Program-made: the position numbers and the translations under genes | Shown: positions 16,383 to 25,737 of the stretch, in pieces | How positions within the stretch are numbered: the stretch's first letter is position 1 | Layout: every line of letters begins with the position of its first letter | Notes under the pieces: generated by a model | Seen by the model: only the letters and a program-made list of their open reading frames with translations | Told to the model about the DNA's origin: nothing | Database searches by the model: none | Assembly (NCBI GenBank): GCA_016709865.1 | Contig: JADJLX010000005.1 | Coordinates: 744,001 to 808,000 of the forward strand | Reading direction: 5' to 3' | Source: Bacteroidales bacterium | Lineage (GTDB): Bacteria > Bacteroidota > Bacteroidia > Bacteroidales > VadinHA17 | Length of the DNA: 64,000 nt

Positions 16383-18233
16383 ATGTTAAAAAATCATCCT
16401 AAGGGACTGCTTGTAGCCTTCTTCTCAAATATGGGTGAAAGGTTTGGCTTTTACACAATGATGGCTATCCTGGTGCTGTTTCTTCAGGCCAAGTATGGCC
16501 TCCCAGCTGAAGAAGCAGGCGAAATCTATAGCTGGTTTTATTTCAGTATATACGCTCTTGCACTTGTAGGAGGTATTCTTGCTGATTCAACAAAAAAATA
16601 CAAAACAGTTATTCTTTTCGGTATAATAATCATGTTTGGAGGATATCTCCTTATGGCGCTGCCCGGAATGCCTCTGATGTTTACCATTCTTGCACTATTC
16701 ACAATAGCTTTTGGTAATGGTTTATTCAAAGGAAACCTACAGGCTGTAGTCGGGCAGATGTATGATGATCCGAAGTACTCAAAACTTCGCGACTCTGCGT
16801 TTATGATTTTCTATATGGGAATAAATATCGGCGCTTTTTTTGCCCCGTTTGCCGCTTCGGCAATGAGGAACTGGTGGCTTAAAACAAATGGATTTTCCCA
16901 TGATGGATCTCTGCCTTCACTTTGCCATCAGTTTAACAATGGCACACTTAACGACACAGCCAGATTTCAGGAACTTGCTAATGCGGCTAATCTTGCAGGT
17001 CCTGTAACTGACCTGAAAGTATTTGCTGAAAGTTATCTAGAAGTATTTGCAAAAGGATACAATTATGCATTTGGAATAGCAGCCGTTGCAATGGTCATTT
17101 CCCTTATTGTGTATGTATTCTTCAATAAATACCTGCCGAATAAGGAAAAAGCTACAGTAAAAGGAGAATCAGAAATCCCATTCAAAATCACACCCTTTTT
17201 ATCTGCATTCGGAGCATTAATTGTTACCGGTTTAATCTTTAGCTTTATTCTAAGTTATGCTACAGGAAGTCCATTTGGCAAAGTAGTTGCAAACGGAATG
17301 GCTTTCGGCCTCTTTGCCGGTTTTGTTACCTGGATGCTAATGAGTTCAAAAAAAGAAGAATTCCCAAAGGTATCATCACTTATCCTGGTATTTATTGTTG
17401 TGATCTTTTTCTGGATGTCATTCCACCAGAATGGTCTAACACTTACAATGTATGCCCGCGATTACACTGTTAAACAGGTAGAACCATTCACAAACGTTTT
17501 CTTTACGATGCCTTCAATTCTGGCATTTATCGGGTCAATTGCCGGTCTTGTTCTTCTTGTTAGAAAAAGCCTGAAAGCAAATGTAAAAGTCATAGGAGGA
17601 GCACTATTTGTTGTAGCATTCCTGCTTTCAATATTCTTTATCACAGGATTTGACCCAAGCGGGCTATTTGGCAAGGTATTTAATGCATTCGGTCCCCAGA
17701 ACTCAATATCTCCTGAGATTTTCCAATCGTTCAATCCTCTATTTATTGTAGCGCTTACATTTCCTGTAATGGGAATTTTTGCATGGATGAACAAAAAAGG
17801 TATAGAACCTTCAACACCTAAAAAAATCGGCATTGGAATGATAATTGCAGCAATAGGTTTTATTATAGTTCTTATTTCCTCGCTGAATCTTTCATCACCT
17901 CAATTACTTGCTGGTTCACCTGTGGCAGATGCAGAAAGAGTCTCACCATACTGGCTTATAAGCAGTTATCTCATCCTAACAATAGCAGAACTTTTCCTGA
18001 GTCCAATGGGTCTGTCATTTGTATCAAAAGTAGCACCATCAAGATTCCAGGGCTTAATGCAGGGAGGCTGGCTGCTTGCAACAGCAGTAGGCAACAAACT
18101 TCTCTTTGTTGGAACCATTTTATGGGACAGAGTTGAGCTTTGGCAATTATGGCTCGTATTTATTGTATGTTGTCTGCTTTCAGCCGGATTTATCTTTTCA
18201 ATACTTAAAAAGCTTGAGAAAGAGGGGAAATAG
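16383..18233 (+). CDS. POT-family peptide MFS transporter
   Basis: About 616 residues with ~14 membrane segments. The N-terminus MLKNHPKGLLVAFFSNMGERFGFYTMM carries the E-R-F-x-x-Y signature of proton-coupled oligopeptide transporters. A long soluble insert lies at about 160-215 and a late motif around FVSKVAPSRFQGLMQGGW is family-typical. The ATG at 16383 is preferred; an open extension back to 16197 would overlap nnr on the other strand and adds non-family residues. Imports di- or tripeptides with protons across the inner membrane. A strong terminator follows. Confidence 0.93.
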   Translation: MLKNHPKGLLVAFFSNMGERFGFYTMMAILVLFLQAKYGLPAEEAGEIYSWFYFSIYALALVGGILADSTKKYKTVILFGIIIMFGGYLLMALPGMPLMFTILALFTIAFGNGLFKGNLQAVVGQMYDDPKYSKLRDSAFMIFYMGINIGAFFAPFAASAMRNWWLKTNGFSHDGSLPSLCHQFNNGTLNDTARFQELANAANLAGPVTDLKVFAESYLEVFAKGYNYAFGIAAVAMVISLIVYVFFNKYLPNKEKATVKGESEIPFKITPFLSAFGALIVTGLIFSFILSYATGSPFGKVVANGMAFGLFAGFVTWMLMSSKKEEFPKVSSLILVFIVVIFFWMSFHQNGLTLTMYARDYTVKQVEPFTNVFFTMPSILAFIGSIAGLVLLVRKSLKANVKVIGGALFVVAFLLSIFFITGFDPSGLFGKVFNAFGPQNSISPEIFQSFNPLFIVALTFPVMGIFAWMNKKGIEPSTPKKIGIGMIIAAIGFIIVLISSLNLSSPQLLAGSPVADAERVSPYWLISSYLILTIAELFLSPMGLSFVSKVAPSRFQGLMQGGWLLATAVGNKLLFVGTILWDRVELWQLWLVFIVCCLLSAGFIFSILKKLEKEGK

Positions 18234-18255
18234 GTAATATATAAAATCTTATAGT

Positions 18256-18286
18256 AAAAGAGGCTGACCGAAAATCAGCCTCTTTT
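18256..18286 (+). terminator. Intrinsic terminator after peptide transporter
   Basis: A perfect 12-bp stem AAAAGAGGCTGA / TCAGCCTCTTTT around a 7-nt loop, 22 bp after the stop. The left-arm A run and right-arm T run make it usable in both directions. Confidence 0.9.
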
Positions 18287-18294
18287 GTTTTGCT

Positions 18295-18483
18295 AATTCC
18301 AGGGGATCCCTCGCTGGCGCTTCGGGATGACACTGGATACGAGGTCTAGGGGGGGAAAGAAATGGCGATTCGCTATAGAATAAATATAAGGTAAATAAAT
18401 TGTCTGCGAATCGCCATTTCTTTCCCCTCTTTGACCCTCTATTGACGTGTCATCCCGAGCGATAGCGAGGGATCCCCGGGATT
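18295..18483. repeat. Nested composite inverted repeat (MITE/REP-like)
   Basis: A ~189-bp element. The outer arms (18295-18333 and 18447-18483) are near-matching inverted copies built from GGGATCCCTCGCT and CGGGATGACAC. The inner arms (18352-18373 and 18406-18427) are a perfect 22-bp inverted repeat built around GAAATGGCGATTCGC. The central 32 nt are AT-rich. The apparent open frame through it has no protein-like features. It carries no transposase. The outer arm resembles TCATCCCGAGCGA-type repeats that are widespread in Bacteroidota. It fills the gap between the POT terminator and the threonine operon promoter; 18484-18645 shows nothing else I can name. Confidence 0.8.
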
Positions 18484-18645
18484 CAGCAGGTGTATAGTAA
18501 GAATAATTTGCCGTCAGAAAAGCACTATGAAGGAGTGAACCGGATTTGAGATCATCCTCATTCAATTACAAAATAATCAAATATTATATCATCAATATAA
18601 CAAATCATATAGTTTATAATCCTAAATATTTAATATCTATAATTA

Positions 18646-18679
18646 TTTGCTGCTATTTGCCATATTTTTGCTATTTTTG
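18646..18679 (+). promoter_or_regulatory. Candidate promoter of the threonine operon
   Basis: TTTG at 18646-18649 and TATTTTTG at 18672-18679 (22-bp spacing) resemble the Bacteroidota TTTG / TAnnTTTG promoter. A second TATTTTTG copy sits at 18663-18670. Transcription would start near 18686, placing a hairpin at the very 5' end of the message. Confidence 0.5.
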
Positions 18680-18691
18680 CACTCTTAATCT

Positions 18692-18715
18692 ATGCATCCT
18701 TTGAGATGCATTTTT
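18692..18715 (+). promoter_or_regulatory. Leader hairpin with T-run before thrA
   Basis: ATGCATC / GATGCAT, 7 bp with a 6-nt loop, followed by five T, 20 bp upstream of the thrA ATG. It could be a short attenuator-like terminator or a 5' stabilising hairpin. I see no leader peptide rich in Thr or Ile codons before it. Confidence 0.45.
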
Positions 18716-18734
18716 ATTTATTAAGTTTTAAGCC

Positions 18735-21164
18735 ATGAAAGTCCTGAAATTTGGAGGCTCATCAATAGGAACACCTGACCGGATAAAGGGAGTTAAAAGG
18801 ATTATAGAATCAAACGAAGCCAAATGCGTTGTTGTTGTATCAGCATTTCAGGGTGTTACCGATGAGTTAAAAAAAATATGCGAACTGGCTTCATTAAGAA
18901 ACGATGAATACAAGACGCTATTTGAAAAGGTTCGCTCAAGGCACTCTGAAGCAGCTAAACAGCTTATCAAAGACAGGAAGCTCACTGACCTGAAAGAAAA
19001 ACTCAAAATTGTCTTCGACAACCTCCATGAAACACTGAAAGGTATTTATCTTCTAAGAGAATTGAGCAAACATTCTCTCGACCAGGCCCTTTCAACAGGA
19101 GAAATAGTCTCTTCCCTGATAATCAGTACATATATTGATGGAAGCAAGTATGCTGATTCACGTTCCTTTATCAAAACAGACAGTAATTTTGGATTTGCTG
19201 GGATCGACTTTAAACAGACAAACTCGCTTATTAATAATCATATAAGCAAAGAAGATAAGATTACTATTGTTCCGGGATTCGTTGCAAGCAATCTTTCTGG
19301 AGAGACAACAACTCTTGGAAGAGGAGGTTCTGACTATACAGCTGCAATAATTGCTGCTGCAATAGATGCTGAAGTACTTGAGATATGGACTGATGTAGAC
19401 GGATTTATGACAGCAGATCCAAAAAATGTTGAAAAAGCATATGTAATTGAGAACCTTACATATTCCGAAGCAATCGAGCTTTCCCACTTCGGGGCAAAGG
19501 TTATCTATACTCCTACTCTTAGGCCTGTATATAAGAATAACATACCTGTACTGGTGCTTAATACCTTTAAACCTGAGTTAAAAGGAACTTTAATAAGTAG
19601 TAAATCTGCCGATAACAAAAGGAGTCCGATTAAAGGGATCTCATCTATAGATCATATCGATCTCATAACCCTTCAGGGAGCAGGCATGGTTGGTGTAACA
19701 GGCACATCCATGAGACTCTTTGGTGCCCTTGCCGGAAGAAATATCAACATAATTCTGATTACCCAGGCTTCTTCTGAATATTCAATAACATTTGCTGTTA
19801 CTCCTGCAGACTCAGTGATTGCGGCTGAAGCGATACATGAGGAGTTCAAAACCGAAATTGATATTAATAATGAACTAAAAGTTTTAATTGAGAAGAATCT
19901 GTCGATAATAGCCATCGTCGGAGAGCAGATGAAGAATACTCCCGGGATATCTGCCACACTCTTTAAAGCATTGGGAAGAAATGGCATTAATGTTATCGCA
20001 ACAGCACAGGGATCTTCGGAATTGAATATTTCTGTAGTAATTAAAAATGAGAGTCTAAGGAAAGCTCTTAATGTTATACACGACGGATTTTTCTTATCAC
20101 GATTTAAAGAGATGCATCTCTTTATAGCTGGTACCGGACTTGTAGGGACAAGCCTTCTGAAGCAGATTCAAAAGCAGCATGCAATACTTCTTGCGGAACA
20201 CTCTCTGAAGATCAACCTGATTGGCATAACCAACTCAAGAAAGATGGTAATCGACCGGAAAGGTATCTCACTTGATGACTATAAAGAGACTTTGAAATCT
20301 TCGGCAGAAAAGGGTGATATTAAAGAGTTTGTCCATCAGATGACAAAACTGAATCTCCGAAACTCGGTATTTATTGACTGTACCGCCGACGAAGCTGTAG
20401 CTGCCAGGTACCCCGCCATATTGTCAAAATATGTTTCAATTGTAACAGCCAATAAAATTGCATGCTCTGCTGACTTCACGTATTACCAATGCATTAAAAA
20501 TCTTGCCGGCGAGAGAGGTGTCAAGTTTATGTATGAGACCACTGTTGGTGCCGGACTTCCGATCATAAAAACAATTAATGATCTCATTCTTAGCGGAGAT
20601 AAAATCCTTAAAATTGAGGCCGTACTATCTGGTACAATGAATTTTATATTCAATGAACTGAGTCCGGAAGTGCCTTTAAGCTCTGCTATTAAAAAAGCCA
20701 GGGAGAAAGGGTATTCCGAACCTGATCCAAGAGTAGACCTTAGCGGAACTGATGTTGTGAGGAAGATTCTGATACTTGCACGCGAAGCAGGCTATGCAAT
20801 TGAAAAAGAAGATGTTGAAGTCAATAAGTTTCTTCCTGAAGATTGCTTTGAGGGTGACCTGAATGATTTTTTTGAGAAGGTTAAGGGTTATGATGCTGAG
20901 TTCGAGAAAAAGAGAAAAGAGCTTGTCAGACAGAATAAAAAATGGAGATTTTTTGCTACGCTTGATGAAGGAAAAGCCAGAGTTGAACTTTTAACTATCG
21001 GTATAGACCATCCATCGTTCAACCTCGAAGGCAGCAATAATATAATTCTGCTTACAACAACAAGATATCATGAATTACCTATGGTTATTAAAGGTTATGG
21101 AGCAGGTGCTGATGTGACTGCGGCTGGAGTATTTGCGGATATTATGAGGGTTGTGAATGTTTAA
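18735..21164 (+). CDS. thrA: Bifunctional aspartokinase / homoserine dehydrogenase
   Basis: An 809-residue cytoplasmic enzyme catalysing the first and third steps of the aspartate family pathway. The aspartokinase domain begins with MKVLKFGGSSIGTPDRIK and has TLGRGGSDYTAAIIAAAI at about 195-212. ACT regulatory repeats lie at about 310-455 (GAGMVGVTGTSMRLFGAL, then NTPGISATLFKALGRNGINV). The homoserine dehydrogenase domain runs from about 460 (MHLFIAGTGLVGTSLL) to the end, with ANKIACSADF and LSGTMNFIFNELS. The length fits E. coli ThrA (820). First gene of a thrA-thrC-thrH operon; feedback by threonine is expected from the ACT repeats. Confidence 0.97.
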   Translation: MKVLKFGGSSIGTPDRIKGVKRIIESNEAKCVVVVSAFQGVTDELKKICELASLRNDEYKTLFEKVRSRHSEAAKQLIKDRKLTDLKEKLKIVFDNLHETLKGIYLLRELSKHSLDQALSTGEIVSSLIISTYIDGSKYADSRSFIKTDSNFGFAGIDFKQTNSLINNHISKEDKITIVPGFVASNLSGETTTLGRGGSDYTAAIIAAAIDAEVLEIWTDVDGFMTADPKNVEKAYVIENLTYSEAIELSHFGAKVIYTPTLRPVYKNNIPVLVLNTFKPELKGTLISSKSADNKRSPIKGISSIDHIDLITLQGAGMVGVTGTSMRLFGALAGRNINIILITQASSEYSITFAVTPADSVIAAEAIHEEFKTEIDINNELKVLIEKNLSIIAIVGEQMKNTPGISATLFKALGRNGINVIATAQGSSELNISVVIKNESLRKALNVIHDGFFLSRFKEMHLFIAGTGLVGTSLLKQIQKQHAILLAEHSLKINLIGITNSRKMVIDRKGISLDDYKETLKSSAEKGDIKEFVHQMTKLNLRNSVFIDCTADEAVAARYPAILSKYVSIVTANKIACSADFTYYQCIKNLAGERGVKFMYETTVGAGLPIIKTINDLILSGDKILKIEAVLSGTMNFIFNELSPEVPLSSAIKKAREKGYSEPDPRVDLSGTDVVRKILILAREAGYAIEKEDVEVNKFLPEDCFEGDLNDFFEKVKGYDAEFEKKRKELVRQNKKWRFFATLDEGKARVELLTIGIDHPSFNLEGSNNIILLTTTRYHELPMVIKGYGAGADVTAAGVFADIMRVVNV

Positions 21165-21165
21165 A

Positions 21166-21235
21166 TGGCGCAGGGCATGCTTCGGCTACGCTCAGCAACC
21201 TAAGTAAAGTAAAGCGTAAAGTGTAAACTATAAAG
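21166..21235. repeat. Degenerate repeat patch between thrA and thrC
   Basis: The 94-bp gap holds GCGCAGGGCATGC, a palindromic-looking GCTTCGGCTACGCTCAGC segment, and then AGTAAAGTAAAGCGTAAAGTGTAAA with a loose 7-bp period. It looks like a decayed member of the heptad family. It does not contain a clear terminator, so read-through into thrC is plausible. Confidence 0.5.
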
Positions 21236-21258
21236 GAAAATGATTGTATTATTGACTG

Positions 21259-22629
21259 ATGAACAAAACTCCTATTAGATACTACTCAACAAATCTGAAG
21301 GCACCAGAGGTAAGCTTCGGTGAGGCTTTGCTGAAGGGGCTTGCTCCGGACGGAGGTTTGTATATGCCTGTATCATTTCCGGTAATAGCATCAGAAGAGC
21401 TGGCCTCGTACTCAGGCAGGGAATATTATGAAATTGCATTTTCATTTCTCTCCAAATTCCTTGGCACTGAAATACCGGCTGACGAATTATTAAAATTATG
21501 CAAAGATGCTTATAACTTCGACATTCCTCTTGAGAAAGTAACTGACCGCAAGTATATTATGAGACTCGATCAGGGACCCACTGCTTCTTTTAAGGACTTC
21601 GCAGCAAGAATGATGAGCCGGTTAATGCAATACTATCTGTCGATAAACAATAAGTATCTTACTATTTTAACTGCAACATCCGGAGACACAGGAAGCGCAG
21701 TTGCCAGCGCATTTTACGGTTTGAAAAATATAAATGTAATTATACTGTTTCCGGCTGAAGAAATAACACCGATGCAGAGGAAACAAATGACTACCCTTCA
21801 AAAGAATATCAAAGTTCTTTCTGTTGATGGCAAGTTTGATAATTGTCAGGATCTGGTAAAAAAAGCATTCCGTGATCCCTCACTCTCACATCTGCCTCTC
21901 TCCTCAGCAAATTCAATTAATATTGGCAGATTATTACCGCAGGCTGTGTTCTATATATATGCATGGTCGAGGCTTAACTCGGGAAAAAGCGAAAAGGCAG
22001 TTTTCAGCGTTCCGTCAGGTAATTTCGGAAACCTTATGGGCGGACTGATTGCATTCAGAACAGGGCTTCCGATAAAGAAGTTTATTGTCACAACCAATGA
22101 AAACAATGAGGTTTCGGAATTCATAAAAACAGGCATTTATAACAAGATCAGTCCTTCAAAGAACTGTATTTCAAGTGCAATGAATGTTGGGCATCCAAGT
22201 AACCTTGCCAGAATTATTGCCCTCTATGGTGGTATCATGGATGAAAATGGCAATATTATCAGAGAACCGGATATCAGGAAAATGAGGGAGCATCTTCATG
22301 GAATTAGTTTTTCTGATAATGATACCAGGGAAGCGATTGCTGATATATACCGAAAATACAATATTATCCTCGAGCCACATGGTGCACTTGCATGGCTGGG
22401 GATTAAAGATTACTCGGAATCAGTAAAAAACAATAAATCGGGGCAACAGCTTTATATTTCACTTGAAACTGCTCATCCTGCTAAATTCCCCGAAGAAATC
22501 ATTCCTTTGATTAACTTCAATCCTCCTCTTCCACAGTCGCTTGCAGGGCTGACAGATAAAGAAGAGAAATTATTCACTATAGGTAATGATTATAATTTAC
22601 TGAAAGAATTTATTCTCAAAGACAATTAA
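21259..22629 (+). CDS. thrC: Threonine synthase
   Basis: A 456-residue PLP enzyme converting O-phosphohomoserine to threonine. The PLP lysine is Lys112 in GPTASFKDFAARMM; the phosphate-binding loop TATSGDTGSAVASAF follows, and SANSINIGRLLPQ is also conserved. It begins RYYSTNLKAPEVSFGEALLKGLAPDGG, the family start. Its substrate must be made by a homoserine-phosphorylating enzyme; no thrB-type GHMP kinase occurs here and ThrH is the next gene, 18 bp downstream. Confidence 0.96.
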   Translation: MNKTPIRYYSTNLKAPEVSFGEALLKGLAPDGGLYMPVSFPVIASEELASYSGREYYEIAFSFLSKFLGTEIPADELLKLCKDAYNFDIPLEKVTDRKYIMRLDQGPTASFKDFAARMMSRLMQYYLSINNKYLTILTATSGDTGSAVASAFYGLKNINVIILFPAEEITPMQRKQMTTLQKNIKVLSVDGKFDNCQDLVKKAFRDPSLSHLPLSSANSINIGRLLPQAVFYIYAWSRLNSGKSEKAVFSVPSGNFGNLMGGLIAFRTGLPIKKFIVTTNENNEVSEFIKTGIYNKISPSKNCISSAMNVGHPSNLARIIALYGGIMDENGNIIREPDIRKMREHLHGISFSDNDTREAIADIYRKYNIILEPHGALAWLGIKDYSESVKNNKSGQQLYISLETAHPAKFPEEIIPLINFNPPLPQSLAGLTDKEEKLFTIGNDYNLLKEFILKDN

Positions 22630-22647
22630 TGGCCGTATCTTTATAAA

Positions 22648-23265
22648 ATGTATATAATTTGTTCTGATCTTGAAGGGGTATTCGTACCTGAAATCTGGGT
22701 AAATGTATCAGATAAAACTGGGATTGAGGAATTAAAGCTGACCACCCGTGATATCAGCGATTACGATATTCTGATGAGAGGACGCTTAGAAATACTCAAA
22801 GAACACAATCTTACCCTTAAGGATATTCAGGATGTAATTTCCAGGCTGAAACCACTTCCCGGAGCACTGGAATTTGTCAATTGGTTAAGATCAAAGGCGC
22901 AACTGATTATTGTTTCAGATACTTTTATTGAGTTTGCTGATCCGCTCCTGGAACAACTTGGCAGGCCAACACTTCTCTGCCACCATCTTTCCACCGACAG
23001 TTCGGGAAATATTATCAGCTATAACCTCAGACAGAAGGATGCTAAAAAGAAGGTAGCAGAAGCTCTTCAGGGACTGAAATACAAGGTTATTGCTATAGGT
23101 GATTCATATAACGACATTTCTATGTTAAGAAAAGCTGATGTCGGAATCCTATTTAATCCGCCACAAAATGTTGTTGATGAACATGGAGATCTCATTGTAA
23201 TTCGTTCGTACGAAGAGCTTAAACAGACTATTTCACTGCTTATTGATGCAGAGAGCCAGGAGTAA
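22648..23265 (+). CDS. thrH: ThrH-type phosphoserine phosphatase / homoserine phosphotransferase
   Basis: A 205-residue HAD-superfamily enzyme very like Pseudomonas ThrH. HAD motif I is DLEGVFVPEIW (Asp7; Glu9 replaces the second Asp of ordinary HAD phosphatases). TTRDISDYDILM, a SDTF motif II, LLCHHL, the RQKDAKKK Lys region, and GDSYNDISML (motif IV) are all present. ThrH transfers phosphate from phosphoserine to homoserine and also hydrolyses phosphoserine. Its position after thrA and thrC strongly suggests it supplies phosphohomoserine to ThrC, linking serine and threonine synthesis. The function assignment is by family; the operon role is inference. Confidence 0.93.
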   Translation: MYIICSDLEGVFVPEIWVNVSDKTGIEELKLTTRDISDYDILMRGRLEILKEHNLTLKDIQDVISRLKPLPGALEFVNWLRSKAQLIIVSDTFIEFADPLLEQLGRPTLLCHHLSTDSSGNIISYNLRQKDAKKKVAEALQGLKYKVIAIGDSYNDISMLRKADVGILFNPPQNVVDEHGDLIVIRSYEELKQTISLLIDAESQE

Positions 23266-23390
23266 TTTGCAATCTGATTCTTTACTGTTAACAAATTAAC
23301 AGTTCAATAACCAATAAATATCACTAATTGAAATATGAGTTCATTAATTTTCTATTTTTACGTTATTCACTCACCTAAATACCGGCAAAA

Positions 23391-24890
23391 ATGAAACTAC
23401 CTCCATCCTCCAAGAACTGGCTGACCTTTATAGGAGCAATAATTGCCGGAATAAACCTGGCACTTATTATCCTGTTATTCATTATTTCTTCAATTTTTGA
23501 TAAGGGAAGCACTAATCTTGGGCTGTTCATATATATAATCCTCCCCGGATTTCTCATAATGGGACTGCTTTTGATACCAATCGGAATGATCCGCGAAAGG
23601 AGAAGAACCAGCAGGAAAGGATTTGTTTCAACAGGTAATCTTCCTAGAATAGATTTAAATGATCCCCGACACAGAAATGCTTTTATCATTTTCACGGTAA
23701 CAACAATAATTGTGCTCTTTCTTTCAACAATGGGAAGCTTTGAAGCATATCACATTACTGAATCTGTAGAGTTTTGCGGAACACTATGCCATGAAGTAAT
23801 GGAGCCGGAGCACGTTGCTTATCAGAACTCACCTCATGCCAACGTGCTCTGTGTTGAATGTCATGTTGGTTCAGGTGCTTCATGGTATGTAAAATCCAAA
23901 CTTTCCGGAATGCATCAGATATATGCTGTACTGACCAATTCATTTCCCCGCCCTATAGAAACTCCCCTGCATGACCTGCGTCCTGCAAGAGAAACCTGCG
24001 AGAAATGTCACTGGCCTCAAAAATTTTATGCACGCTCCCTGTGGACCAACAAATATTTTCTGACTGATTCTCTTAATACAGAATGGGATGTGATACTTCA
24101 GATGAAAACAGGACCGGAATACAGCGGACTAGGGTTAAAAGAGGGTATTCACTGGCATATTAATCCAAACGTCAATATTGACTATATCTCCGATGATGAT
24201 AAAAGAGAGGTTATCTCATATGTAAAATATACAAACAAAGCGAATGGTGAAGTAACGGTTTACAGAAATGAGGAATATCCTGTTACCGATAGTACTATAA
24301 ATGCTGCAACACCAAGAACGATGGACTGTATCGATTGCCACAACCGGCCATCACATAATTATAATTCACCAAACGTATACTTTGATAAAGCCATGCTTAC
24401 AGGTGCTGTATCCAGCAGCATCCCGTTCTTTAAGAAGGTAGTGATGGGGATTTTAAGCGGGACATTTAATACAAAAGACTCTGCAATGCTTATGATTGAA
24501 CAGGGAATTACCGACTACTACAAAACTGAATATGCTGATTATTATGAAAGTAACAAAGAACTTATAATTAGTTCAATAAAATCTGTTCAGGAAGGATACT
24601 CAAAGAATACTTTTCCTGAAATGAAGGTATCTTATAACTTTTATCCTGAACATATCGGACACCTTGAAACCAATGGCTGCTTCAGATGTCATAATAATAC
24701 TTTTAAATCTGAATCAGGCCGTGTTATTTCCAAAGACTGTAATCTGTGTCATACAATAGTTGGCCAGGGTAGTCCTGGAAAAATGGAATATTCAAGCATA
24801 AGGGAGAATCTTGAATTCAAACATCCGGTTGATATCGGAACATCATGGCAGGAAGCTAATTGCTCCGAATGCCATCTGTATCCATATTAA
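23391..24890 (+). CDS. NapC/NirT-type seven-haem membrane cytochrome c
   Basis: 499 residues. Three hydrophobic segments occupy about residues 10-120, after which a periplasmic domain has seven CxxCH haem sites (CGTLCH at 129-133, then CVECH, CEKCH, CIDCH, CFRCH, CNLCH, CSECH). The first block resembles NapC/NirT quinol dehydrogenases (ECHVGSG, SKLSGMHQ, CEKCHWP). It would pass electrons from menaquinol to a periplasmic acceptor, but no terminal reductase gene is adjacent. It ends exactly one base before a convergent gene ends. Anaerobic or redox-cycling respiration is suggested. Confidence 0.88.
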   Translation: MKLPPSSKNWLTFIGAIIAGINLALIILLFIISSIFDKGSTNLGLFIYIILPGFLIMGLLLIPIGMIRERRRTSRKGFVSTGNLPRIDLNDPRHRNAFIIFTVTTIIVLFLSTMGSFEAYHITESVEFCGTLCHEVMEPEHVAYQNSPHANVLCVECHVGSGASWYVKSKLSGMHQIYAVLTNSFPRPIETPLHDLRPARETCEKCHWPQKFYARSLWTNKYFLTDSLNTEWDVILQMKTGPEYSGLGLKEGIHWHINPNVNIDYISDDDKREVISYVKYTNKANGEVTVYRNEEYPVTDSTINAATPRTMDCIDCHNRPSHNYNSPNVYFDKAMLTGAVSSSIPFFKKVVMGILSGTFNTKDSAMLMIEQGITDYYKTEYADYYESNKELIISSIKSVQEGYSKNTFPEMKVSYNFYPEHIGHLETNGCFRCHNNTFKSESGRVISKDCNLCHTIVGQGSPGKMEYSSIRENLEFKHPVDIGTSWQEANCSECHLYPY

Positions 24891-25736
24891 TCATTTAAAA
24901 ATTTCAGAAGTATACCTGTCAGCTACTTCACTCTGATCTTTTGAAAGACCTGATATAATAATTATCTGATTATCTCTCCATGACAGAAATATAGTACCGT
25001 TATAGCCGTCGGTAAACATATACTTTCCGCTCCCTGCTCCTACTTCATCGAGTCCTGCTGATTTAAGATATGCATCAACAGATAAGATTGCCTCTTCAGG
25101 TGAATCCTTCTCCAAAATAAATATTGAAAACATATCGCTTCCAATCTCGTAAGTGGCTTTATATGCTTTGTTTAAGAATTTATGCCCCAGAACACTCTCA
25201 TTAATATATGTTTCCTCATTAATCATTTTTCCGGTTTCGGGGAACTGGGAGAGAACAGCAGGCATTTTAGAATCGCCTGAAAGCATATTGGAAACCTTAA
25301 GTGCCAGGGATTCAGCCGACAAAAGGGTTTTCTCGTTTTTTGAATAGGTTCTGATTTTTACATAGTATTCACCCTTGAAGAAATTAATAGATCCGTCAGC
25401 AACATAGCCCTGGGCTCCAATATTTTTGAAATTAAATGAAGGTGACCGTTCAGTTGAATATATTCCAAAGGCAAGGGTATTACTGCTATGCCGGTAAATC
25501 TCGAGTTTGATAACATTCTTACCCTTCTTATATTCTGCTACATGCAAATCAACAAATCCGTACGCAAGGTAATTATCTGCGGCACCATTAATAAAATCCC
25601 AAAGATTTTCAGGTTTAAACACCGGGTAGTTTAAACTTTTCCTGTACCCTGAAAGTTCAGGCATGGTAAAATCCTGTGCGACAGCTGTTCCTGAAAATAT
25701 AATCAGCAACAATCCAATAGTAATATTTTTTCTCAT
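24891..25736 (-). CDS. Secreted DUF6599-like protein
   Basis: 281 residues with a signal peptide (KNITIGLLLIIFSGTAVAQ). The segment ENLWDFINGAADNYLAYGF and GEYYVKIRTYS are, to my memory, typical of DUF6599, an uncharacterised periplasmic family. Function unknown. It is the second gene of an apparent two-gene unit with the MBL-fold protein (1 bp between the MBL stop and this start) and runs into the cytochrome gene end to end. Co-occurrence with a multihaem cytochrome may be chance. Confidence 0.6.
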   Translation of the reverse strand: MRKNITIGLLLIIFSGTAVAQDFTMPELSGYRKSLNYPVFKPENLWDFINGAADNYLAYGFVDLHVAEYKKGKNVIKLEIYRHSSNTLAFGIYSTERSPSFNFKNIGAQGYVADGSINFFKGEYYVKIRTYSKNEKTLLSAESLALKVSNMLSGDSKMPAVLSQFPETGKMINEETYINESVLGHKFLNKAYKATYEIGSDMFSIFILEKDSPEEAILSVDAYLKSAGLDEVGAGSGKYMFTDGYNGTIFLSWRDNQIIIISGLSKDQSEVADRYTSEIFK

Positions 25737-25737
25737 T

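Noticed and set aside
18293..18565. 90-codon minus-strand frame
   Set aside because: It runs through the composite inverted repeat and its product has no protein-like pattern; it is a product of the repeat.
18233..18735. tRNA or small RNA gene in the 500-bp gap
   Set aside because: No cloverleaf or conserved tRNA motifs; the gap is explained by a terminator, a repeat and a promoter.
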